DNA of 64,000 nucleotides from the NCBI GenBank assembly GCA_951640165.1, contig OX621237.1, forward strand, positions 3,596,001-3,660,000, given 5' to 3'. The notes under the pieces are model-generated. The model had not been told where the DNA came from. It saw only the letters and a list, made by a program, of their open reading frames with translations, and searched no databases. The translations under genes were made by a program, and so were the position numbers. Origin of the DNA: Pseudoips prasinana (Eukaryota > Arthropoda > Insecta > Lepidoptera > Nolidae). The stretch's first letter is position 1. Each line of letters opens with the position of its first letter. This document shows, in pieces, positions 33,901 to 45,900 of this stretch.

Positions 33901-36900
33901 ATACTTTATGCGACACATGTTAAAAATCTTGGTGTAATAATTGACAGCAACTTATCATGGAGCACCCACGTTGCGGAAGTGAGCAGAAGGGTATACTGCT
34001 CGTTTCAGTCTCTTAAACGATTACAGAAATTCTTACCCTTCCATACTAAAGTATCCTTAGCACAGTCACTCTTAATTCCTCTTCTAGACTATGCTGATGT
34101 CTGTTTTCTGGATGCGAATGAAGACCTTCTTAACAAGCTCGAACGTCTGCAGAATTTGTGCATTCGCTTCATTTTCGGCCTCCGTAAGTACGACCATGTG
34201 TCGGAGTTTCGGAGGCGGTTGAAGTGGCTGCCAATACGGCAACGTCGAGATTGTCACATTCTTTCCCTACTCTTCTCAATCCTTCATAACTTTAATTCTC
34301 CTGTCTATCTTCGTGAACGCTTTGAGTATTTAGTCCCTCGAGGTAAACTCTGTCGCACAGCCACGTCCTTTCTACTTCGTATGCCTTCTCACACTTCCAG
34401 CCGTTATGATGGCTCTTTTACAATACGTGCCGTTCGACTATGGAACTCTCTTCCACACTCTGTTCTTTCTAGCTCATCTTTAGAGGTATTTAGAAGAAGA
34501 ACAAGGGAACACTTTTTGTCACAATCACTGTAATATAATAATATGTATTAGTATATTTAGGAGTTTTATATATATATATATATATATATATGTAGTATGT
34601 ATAGTATGTAATTTGTTTGTATTATTAGTATGTATTAGTATGTATATATATCTATTTCTACCAGTTGGTAGTAGCAATTAGCATCACTTAATTTTATTTT
34701 TCTTTTGATGTTGTACACTGTTTTTACCCTTCTTCTACAAATCTCCCTCTGTCAGTGGTTTGCTGGAAGAAAACTCATCAATGAGTTAAGCTCGCCCTTG
34801 TACATTAATTTAAAAATACACATGTATAAAATGTTTATTTTCTGTGTACAATAAAGAATAAGAATAAGAATACAAATATAAAGTTGAGTAAACTCTCTCA
34901 GCCATAGTATTTATCGAAATAAAAATATAACATTTAATTAGATAATGCAGTTAAAAATAGGTATGTACCTACGTAATTAATAAGTATGTATTAGATAAGT
35001 ATAAATTTAGATAATTTATTAACAGAATGGGTGTTAAGTATCCACGAACGGGGGTTATAAACAGACCGCACGGACGGACTAATTCAATATATTTTTGTTA
35101 CTTTTATACTATATTCTACTATGTTTATGTATTGCATTGTGAGCTTGACAAGTACAAGTGTATGTTAATACCAAAGTGCTGAATATATTTCATTATTTTA
35201 TTTAATTTCGTAATTGTGACGTGCCTGTTGGTTTAGTGACCCTGGCTGCTTAGCCAGAGGTCGTGGGTTCGATACCCACCTAGGACAAATTTTTGTCTGA
35301 TGAGTACGATTGTTTGTTGTGTGTCTGGGTGTAATTTATATATAATATGAACGTATTTAGAAGTAGATAGCATGTTTATCAGTTGTCTGGTTGCCATAGT
35401 TCAGGCTTAGCCTAGTCTAGGATCAGATGGATAGCAGTATTAGTTAAGTAAATATTTACATTATTTAGTAACAGAACTGGTTATTAGAGCTGAATTTATT
35501 TTTTAAGGCGCGTGAATTCAATGGAGTACCAATTTTAGGATGATGATTTTTAACATGATGTGTATAGTTAGTTAGCTTAGGAGGCTTTCACTGCTTCACC
35601 GGAAACGGTAAAGCCGGTTTTTATAAATAAACTTTGTCTCTGAAATACAAGTGCAGATAATATCTTTCCGTCTCTTGGTGCTAGTAAGGTTAGCATGGTA
35701 TAAATATTAATAATATTAAATATTAATATTATTATGAATAAATAATAAAGAGTTGGCATACGGTTAATTCTATTTGAGCCCACGAGCCTCTGCGTTGGAT
35801 TCACATAGACTGCTCATTCCCTTCAAAGCGCAGACCGATGGGCTCGGCAGTACGAACTCGACTTGTGGTCAACAATGACTGTTCTGTTAAACTACTGAGT
35901 GGTTTAACTAACTTCCAGACTCCGGTTGATGCAGAATTTGAACCCAGGCCTTATTATACTACCGCTAGACTTAGGAGTCACGAGGCAGTAAATTGCGCAG
36001 TATATAATTTATACAAATTAATGTAAGTATGACTTAAACTTCTTATTAGTTGGGGCTCATTTTGCAAGGTCCGTTATAATAATAGTATAAAATTCTTACC
36101 TCCAGACAAGATGTAGCAAAATATATCTAAAACTATAAATATGTACAAAGTTTAATAACCATTTTTGCAATAAATTCATGAAATTAGCCATTTAACTATA
36201 CCATGACTAACGTACATTAGATTGTAATTCCGTATAATCACATATAATTTCATCATCATCATCATATCAGCCGAAAGACGTCCACTGCTGGACAAAGGCC
36301 TCCCCCAAAGATCTCCACAATTGCCGGTCTTGTGCTATTCGCATCCAGCATTTTCCAGCGACCCGCACAAGATCATCGGTCCATCTTGTAGGGGGCCTGC
36401 CCACGCTGCGTCTTCCGGTTCGTGGTCGCCACTCGAGAACCTTTCTGCCCCAACGGCCGTCGGCTCTACGAGCTATGTGCCCTGCCCACTGCCACTTCAA
36501 CTTGGCAATTCTTCGGGCTATGTCGGTGACTTTGGTTCGCCTGCGGATTTCGACATTTCTGATGCGATCCCGCAGGGAAACTCCGAGCATAGCCCTCTCC
36601 ATTGCTCTTTGGGTGACCTTGAGCCTTCTAATAAGGCCCATAGTGAGCGACCACGTCTCTATTCCGTATGTCATCACTGGCAACACACACTGGTCGAAGA
36701 CTTTCGACTTGAGACACTGCGGTATTTTGGACGAGAAGATGTTACGTAGCTTCCCGAACGCTGCCCAGCCGAGTTGGATTCTACGATTGACCTCCTTCTC
36801 GAAGTTGGACCTACCTAGTTGGATGGTCTGTCCTAGGTAAATATAGTTCTCTACAACTTCGAGTGCAGAGTCACCAACTTTCAATTGAGTGGGTGCAACA

Positions 36901-39900
36901 TGGACGTTTGACATGATTTTCGTCTTATCCATGTTCATTTTCAGACCCACTTGTCGAGAGACTCTGCTGAGGTCATCGAGCATTGTACCGAGGTCTTCCA
37001 TGGTCTCAGCCATGACTACGATATCATCGGCAAATCGAAGGTGAGTGATGTACTCGCCATTGACATTGATGCCAAAGCCTGTCCAGTCCAGAAGCTTGAA
37101 GACGTCTTCCAATGCAGCGGTGAACAGTTTCGGAGATATAACATCTCCCTGTCTCACGCCTCGCTGCAAGTGGATAGGTTTCGAGATCTGGTCCTGGAGT
37201 CGCACTGACATAGTGGCGTTTTCATACAAACACTTTATCACCTCGATATACCGGTAGTCAATTTGGCACCTTATGAGAGACCTCAGCACGGCCCATGTTT
37301 CGATAGAATCAAAGGCTTTCTCATAGTCCACAAACGCTAAGCACAGTGGCTTGTTATACTCTTCGGTCTTCTGTATAACTTGCCGCAGCGTATGTATGTG
37401 GTCTATGGTGCTAAAGCCTTTTCGGAAACCGGCTTGTTCGGGAGGCTGGAAGTCGTCAAACCTGCGCGCGAGACGGTTCGTAACGACCCTCGAAAACAAC
37501 TTGTAAACATGGCTCAGCAGTGTGATGGGTCTATAATTCTTCAATAGGGTCTTGTCGCCCTTTTTGAAGAAGAGCACCACCACACTTCTGTGCCATGCTT
37601 GTGGCGTTTGACCATCTAGTATGACGGAGTTAAATAACTTCTGAAGGGCCCGTAGGATTGGTGTACCACCCGCCTTCAGAAGCTCTGCTGTAACTCCATC
37701 ATCACCAGGCGCCTTATTGTTCTTGAGTTGTTTGAGAGCCATTCTAATCTCGTACAGGCTGACGTCCGGGATGTCTTCGGTGTAGTGTCGGGTTAGTCGT
37801 GCTCTGGGATCTGAGGCATGACTTTTGACAGGTGGCTGTGTTGTCGTATATAACTGTCCGTAGAACTTCTCGATCTCTCCCAGCAACTCAGGTTTAGACG
37901 TGACGATTCTACCATCCTCAGTCTTCAGCTTCGTCAGTTGGCTCTGTCCAACAGACAGAGCTCTTGCGAACACTTTAGAGCCTTTGTTCCGCTCGATAGC
38001 CTCTTTAATACTAATTGTATTAAATTGCCGCGTGTCGCGAGTCAAAGACTTTGAGATCTGTCTGTTGAGCTGCCGATATCTGGTAGCATCATCTGAGGAT
38101 GTCAGAACCATTTTCCGTCTATCTTCCATAAGTTGCAGGGTAAAGTCAAAGATCTTTTTAGTTCTGTTTGTACGACGGGCCTTGAAGACCTTAGACCCAG
38201 CCGTATGGACAGCTTCTACGAGCCTGTCATAGTATGAGTCCACTTCCTCGCAGTCTGCTAGGCATTCGAAACGGTTTTGCAGTTCGAGCTGAAATGGTTC
38301 GGGGTTTTGGACGTGGATAGGTAAAGGTCGGAGCGTAGACTTTATCAGTCGGGACCTCTGGAGTTTGACATTCAGGTTCAATGAGCCTCTGACCAGTCTG
38401 TGATCGCTCCCGGTTTTAACCGCATTGATCACGGAGACATCATTGAACATCTGTCGTCTCGTCGACAAGATAAAGTCTATCTCATTTTTAGTTTTACCAT
38501 CGGGGCTCACCCAGGTCCATTTGCGGTGATCCGGCTTCCTGAAGAAGGAATTCATCATAAAGAGTCCCTCCTTCTCCATGAAGTCGGCCAACATTTGGCC
38601 TCGGGGGTTCCGGTCTCCAGTTCCAAATTGCCCCACTCTCAGCTCATTACCGAATCGTTTGCCCAGCTTCGCGTTAAAGTCCCCCATGACCACAGGAAAT
38701 AGGAGTTAGAGGTATGTATGGCTCTGGTTATGTCCTCATACATAACCTCTACTTCATCGTCGGAGTGTGTCGAAGTGGGTGCGTATACCTGTATAACCTT
38801 CAACGAATACCGCTTGGTGATTCTGAGTATAAGGTACGCAACCCTCGTCGACACACTCTCGATTTTCACTAGGTTGTTCACGAGGGACTTGTGGACTATG
38901 AACCCGACACCACCTTGAGATATTTGGTCACCCTCCCGGTAATAGAGCAGGTTTCCGGATTTCAGTATTATCGAGTCCTCCCCCTCTCTTCGGACTTCAG
39001 ATAATCCTACAATATCCCAATGTAACCTGCTCAATTCTTCCTCCAGTTCGGTTATCTTCTCGTCGGACCGCAGTGTACGTGTGTTATATGTTGCCAGGGC
39101 CAGAGGTCGTCGGTGTTGGTAACGCGGAATCTGCCGGGGATTCTTAGCACCCCCTGCCCTGCCGTAACCACGGCTGGGAATAGCAGGGCTGCCGGGGACT
39201 GGGGCCCGCGGTTTGGTTGTGTCCATCATTTGAGGGGATTTGCCTAATAATCTATTTGTACCTAGAATTAATATAAGTATCTATAGTTAGTATGTAATAC
39301 TACAATAATATAATCACATATAAGTTACTAGGTATCTAATAATCTATTTGTACCTAGAATTAATATAGGTATCTATAGTTAGTATGTAATACTACAATTA
39401 TTATTCATGTTCTGACTTTACATGCGCTTTTTTAAAGACTATGTTAATATAAACCTTTTTTTTATTTTATTTATTTGAAGTCTTACATTGATGTACCGTT
39501 TAAGTATTATTTTTCGGATGTTTCCATAAAGAATCAGCCCGAAGTCTGCGAGCGGTATTATATCCTCGTGCCTTGGAGAGCACGTAAAGCCGTCGGTCCT
39601 GTCGCTAGTTGTCCCATCGGATCATGAGAATGATGGAATAGAAAGTGCCCCTGTGTTTTCGCACACGCTTGTGCACTATACATACATAGACTCACGCCTG
39701 TTTCCCAGAGGGGTAGGCTGAGACAACGGATTTCCATTTGTCACGATCTTTGCACACGTCTTTTGCCTCGATTACTGTCATTATATTCTTTATACATGCT
39801 CGCCGGTTTAAGGTACTTCTGACCTGTCCTTTCTTGAGAACGTCTCCGATTTGGTCAGAGAATGTTCGACGAGGTCTTCCCCTTCCGGTTGTTCCATTCA

Positions 39901-42900
39901 CACAAGCCAGGTATACTTCTTTGGTCAATCTTCTTTCATTCATCCTTTCTAAATGGCCAAACCATCTCAGCATTCCTTTTTCAATCTTTGTGACTACATC
40001 CCCTTTCACACCACAACGCTCTCTTACATCAGTATTTCGAATCCTGTCTCTCAAGGTCAAAGTCACACCACACATACTTCTCAGAGCTTGTGCACAATAC
40101 CTCTAATAATACGGCCTGCGCAGTTAGTCTCTGATGAGGGTAGACGCCGTGGTCGAAATTCGGCCTGGAGGACATTATTATTGCGCAAAATAATATAATT
40201 CTCGTTCGATGCTATTATTATTACGTACAATAACAAACACGAGTTGACCTACTCCGCTGCTGACGTCACCACGCGGAAATAACATTGAAGTATTATCCTA
40301 TTCTGCTAATATAATAATATTAGGTATCGTGTTGCGTTCACAGTTTTCACATTGATCAATATTTTTTTGTATTGTATCTTGTTATTTAGCTAATACAACT
40401 TTTTATTTGTGGAAAAGCATTTCATGAATAGCCCCAAAAATTTATTATAAGTTTCCCGACTCGTAAACAACTTAAATATTCATTTGTTAAATAGAAATAA
40501 AAGACCTCTTAATTAAAAAGTTCAACTGCAGATTTTCTTAGTGACACGCTATAATAATATAATAACTGCCTATCTTACAATATTTGTCACGGCTTTACAT
40601 TATTACTACTGTTTATTTATTTTAGTCAAAAAATACATTAAATTACTATACTATTATTATAATATTACTTTGTTCGCTTAACATTGGCAGAATATGATGT
40701 TCTAACAATTTTATTATTTAAGATCTGAATTTTGAATTTGCCATATTCATCCAAATAAATTGATTTATTATCTTTAAATTGGTCCCTTTCAGTAAGTAGA
40801 TAAAATTGAACAATATATAGACATATATATATAAAAAATTAACGCTCTTGAGTTACTAACTTTTAATCACGCAAATAAATAATAATATCTAGGGACAATT
40901 TCACACAGATCATCCTAGTCCCAAACTAAGCAAAGCTTGTCCTGTGGGTACCATATGCATACTTGTATAGATAGATATTTACTTATATACATAGAAAACA
41001 TCCATGACTCAGAAACAAATATTCGTGCTCATCACACAAATATTTGCACTTACCGGGATTCGAACCCAGGACCACCAGCTTCGTAGGCAGGAGCACTACC
41101 AACTAGGCTACGGTGACCGTCAAATGATTTTTATCTATAAAGATAAAAATCATTTGACGGTCGGACGGAAGTAATAAGTGTTATATCACTCATCACTTCA
41201 TTGGCGTGTTGGTTCAGTGGTTAGTCACCCTAACTGCTAATCTAGAGGAAGTGCTAGCTTTTATTGCTTCACCTGATCATAAGTATTGGAATCTCACTTT
41301 TATAAAATAAACAAAAAAAGTTAAAGTTGCGTAAATTTGATACCTTCCTTGTTTTTGTAATCGGTTTAAAGTCTTTGCCTAATGCCTATTGTATTTTTTT
41401 CGCTCTAGTCAAATGAATCGCTGTGTCGCGGAGTACTTTACAAACATAATTGGTGGACATAAAGTACATCCAGACTCAGAACGACTGTTTATGGGACATA
41501 TAAATCCGCTTTTTGCGGTATCTTCTTGTCGCACTAACGCTGGTACGTGCTCCTCTGCGTCGAATAGCCAATAAAATCGTAAGATAGTTGATCTTACGAT
41601 TTAATTATATTACTAGCTGTGCCCTGCGGTTTTACACTTGTTAAATTTTATAAATTATCATAGCTCCTCCTCCTTAGGTGATATGTAGCCTATATGTTCA
41701 CCGACCTCTAAGTAATAATCATGCAAAATTTGAAGTAAATCCATGCAGTACTTTTTGAGTTTAGCCCGGACATACATACAGACAAACAGACACACAGACA
41801 AAAATTCTAAAAACTATATTTTTGGCTTCGATATCGATTGTAGATCACGCCCCAAGTATCCTTTTTAAAAAATATTCAATGTACAGTTTTGACTGTCCTA
41901 CGATTTTATTATATGTATAGATTGGCTATTCGACGCAGAGGAGCACGTACCTCTTTTTAAAAAATATTCAATTTACAGTTTTGAAACTGTACATTGAATA
42001 TTTTTTTAAAAGGATACTTGGGGCGTGATCTGCAATCGACATCGAAGGCAAAAATATAGTTTTTAGAATTTTTGTCTGCATGTAGGTATGTCCGGGCTAA
42101 ACTCAAAAAGTACTGCATGGATTTACTTCAAATTTTGCATGAGTATTACTTAGAGGTCGGGTCAACATATAGGGCACATATTATCACGCTATCACCTACG
42201 GGGGTGGAGCTGTGATAATTTATAAAGTTTAACGCGTGTAAAACATCGGGGCATAGCAAATAGCCAATAATTAAGTTATTTATTAGTAAAAAATCTGACG
42301 TAGCTCATCAGTTAAATAACTTTTTTGCCGATATACCTGTAACTATCACTAGCTCCTTAAACTACTCCGAAATTGGCGCCGAACTGCTGCTACGTAATAG
42401 TGTGCCAGAATGCAATGTTATTTTTAATTTTGAGCATGTTACAGTTTCTGATATAATTGATATTGTTAAGACGCTTGAGCCAAAAAATACAGGTGACTTA
42501 TGGGGTATTTCTCTAAGGATTTTAAAAACCATAATTGACGTAATAGCGCCTTACTTAATGGTTATTTATAATCAGTGTATAGATAAAGGTACCTTCCCCG
42601 ACCTAATGAAATGTAGTAAAATCATACCATTGTTAAAATCAGGCTCTAAAGACGATCCCTCTAATTATCGTCCCATCTCCATTTTGCCAGCATTTAGTAA
42701 AATATTTGAAAAACTCATACTCAAGCAGTTACTCGAGCATTTTAATGTAAACAACCTCTTGCACCAGAACCAGTTTGGTTTTACTAAAGGGCGATCTACT
42801 ACAGATGCAGGGATTGCACTGATAAAACATATATTTGATGCATGGGAGAAGTCACAGAATGCTATTGGGGTTTTTTGTGACCTTTCAAAAGCATTTGATT

Positions 42901-45900
42901 GCGTTTACCACGACACGCTATTACTGAAATTACGACACTATGGCGTAAGAGAAGTTGCGCTTGACGTTTTATCCTCTTACCTTAATCAGAGAGTTCAGTG
43001 TGTCGACGTAGGTGGAGTTAAGTCAAATGATCTACTCGTCACTTTAGGCGTGTCACAAGGTTCCATTCTTGGTCCCTTTTTGTTCTTAGTGTATATTAAT
43101 GATTTACCACATTACTTAAAAAACCTCTGTGATATAGTACTTTTTGCGGATGACACTTCTCTTGTCGTTAAAGTAGAGCGAAACAGAGATAGCTTTAATG
43201 AAATAAATAATGCTCTCACATTGATTACCGAATGGTTCACGGCTAATAATTTAGTTCTCAATGCCAAAAAAACTAAATGCGTTAAGTTCACCACACCTAA
43301 TGTGAGTAACGTTGGTCCAGATCTTGTAATGAACAATGAAGTGTTGGAGTCTGTTCAATCTACAACTTTTCTGGGCCTAAAATTAGACAGAAAACTTCAA
43401 TGGGGTACTCACATATCTTGCTTGGCTGGCAAATTAAGCTCTGCTGCTTATGCTGTTAGAAAAGTTACACAACTTACTAACATAGATACTGCGCGCCTGG
43501 TTTATTTTAGCTATTTCCACAGTATTATGTCTTACGGTATACTACTGTGGGGCGAGGCGGCTGACATCAATAGTATCTTTATTCTACAAAAACGTGCAGT
43601 ACGAGCTATTTATCAGCTAGGTGCGAGATTCTCTTTGAAAGAGTTTTTCAAGGAGATAAATATATTAACGGTATCTTCGCAATATATTTATGCCAACATA
43701 ATTTATGTGCGGCAAAATATGAATTTGTTTGAAAAGAGAAGTGACACGCACACAATGAACACTAGAAATAAACATAATTTTGTGTGCCGAATTTCATCGT
43801 TTGCAAAAGGTTCATTCTTCTTTTGTAGGACTGAGTATCCGAATTTTTAACAAAGTACCATTAAATCTCCAGGAACTACCGTACCGTAAATTTAAATCAG
43901 AGGTCAAAAATATTTTAATGAAAAAAGCCTATTACACTTTAAATGATTATTTAAACGACAAAAACGCTTGGTCGCTTGGTTGAACACGAGCAACATTACA
44001 TTGAGGACATTAATTTATGCTATACTCAACTTAATTTAGAAATAATGCTGTTAATACTTTTACTTATAGATTTTTTAGATGCATATATTAATGCTTGCGG
44101 TGGCGTTGTGGGTCGGGTCGTTTCCTTCCCTCTAATATGGCGAAGGAGGCGATAGCTGGCCCTCACGTCATACTCGTGAACGGGTGCTGCTTGCAGTAAC
44201 TGGTAGAGCTGCTGCTGGGGTACTCTTTTTTTTTGTGTCATACTGTCGTCGCCTTTAGTCGACTTCGTGTGACTTGTTAATTTTGTAAATGTGCGCGGAT
44301 GCACCCACCGTTTGTTCATCTTGTAAGAGGTTATTTTTATTGCTTGAGCGAAATGGAATGTTATTGTTTATTACCTCATAATTATTTTGATTAACTAGAT
44401 GTCATCGGTTCTGTGCGTGCATTAGCCCACATACCAGCCAATCACAATGTAAAAACAAAAAACAATGTTAAAAAAAGATATAAAATAAATCGAAAACAAA
44501 ACGCAAAAGAAGACGAAAAAGCAAGCCCGAAGTTTCTTTGTGGCTTTATTCTCCGGGTTGTTCACCTAGGTAGCTAGAGAAAGCCGCAGGCTAGCTAGGG
44601 TAGGATCTTCAGCGGCGAGGATCGCGTTGCCCCCTTAACACGTGCTCGGTAATACCGTGCAAGTGATCTGACCCCCATTTCGAATTCCATCTTTTTACTT
44701 CAGCGGCCGCCTGAGATGTGGCCCATAAGGGTGCCCTCAGGTATTAGTTGTTTAAATTAAGCTACTGGTTGAAAGCCTTTTGCGCTAGCCGCCAACTGCT
44801 TGTTGTATTCAATTCTTTAATTTGATATACTATTGCTAAATGTAACAATAATAGCTTAGTAACTTGCTATTTATTATTTATTTAAGAATATTAAAAATAC
44901 ATGTGACCAAACTGACCGCACGGACGGACTAATTTAAAATATTTTGTTACTTTAATTACTGTTTTTAAACTGTGTTTATGTAATACATTGTGAGCTTGAC
45001 AAGTAGGTACAAGTGTATGTAAATACCCAAGTGCTGAATAAATTTCATTATTTCATTAAAATACTTTTTTCTCAGACCTTGATCTGTTCACACTGTCTGC
45101 TAATAAGTTTAGAAATTGTTTACTCCAGACGATTAAAGAAATAGATCTGATCATTTAGATATTTTATAGACTCATAAGTAACATTAAAAAATAAATATGT
45201 TATTTTATATAAATGCCATTACTTAAGCTTCTTCTTCTTACCGTAGCTTCACTCGTGTTTAGGTAAGTAGTTCCATGTTAAGACTATTTTACTTAAGATG
45301 TGGATAACGATGTGGGATACTCATTGACAAATCTTATAAAGTAAAACTTAGTTATTAAGAAAAGTGTGTAACCGTCTGTATTCCCGAACTAATCTATACA
45401 TATAATAAAATCGTAGGAAATTCAAAACTGTACATTGAATATTTTTTTAAAAGGATACTTGGGGCGTGATCTACAATCGATATCGAAGCCAAAAATATAG
45501 TTTTAAGAATTTTGGTCTGTGTGACTGTTTGTCTGTATTCCGGGCTAATCTCAAAAAGTACTGCATGGATTTACTTCAAAATTTGCATGAATATTACTAA
45601 GAGGTCGGGTCAACATATAGGCTACATATTATCACGCTATCACCTACGGCGGGGAGCTATGATAATATGTAAAACTTAACGCGGGTAAAACCGCGGGGCA
45701 CAGTTAGTAAATAAATAAATAGGTGTCCTGTGCGGGAATCGAACCCGGTACACGAAGTGGCGAGGCCACTGTCTCAACCGCTGCGCCACACGTGCAGTCA
45801 ATCAAGAATTATCTTGACATCATTTCATCCGTACATATTAATTACATGAACTTATTGTAACTACCTAATTAGCTAAGTGGGCCAGGTTCTAGCTTATTAT

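Larger units (their letters stand above)
32440..34875 (+). mobile_element. L2-like LINE, 5'-truncated, with tail
   Basis: Spans the long reverse transcriptase ORF, a roughly 320-base 3' UTR with a (TA)n run, an AATAAAG signal, and an AAGAATAAGAATAAG terminal repeat at about 34850-34872. The 5' edge is uncertain: 32200-32440 has no recognisable endonuclease. Confidence 0.75.

Noticed and set aside
35225..35300. Possible functional tRNA gene
   Set aside because: Same reasoning: tRNA-like head of a SINE, with related sequences elsewhere in the window.
36321..38702. Several plus-strand ORFs of 60-142 codons
   Set aside because: They are antisense shadows of the RTE endonuclease-reverse transcriptase.
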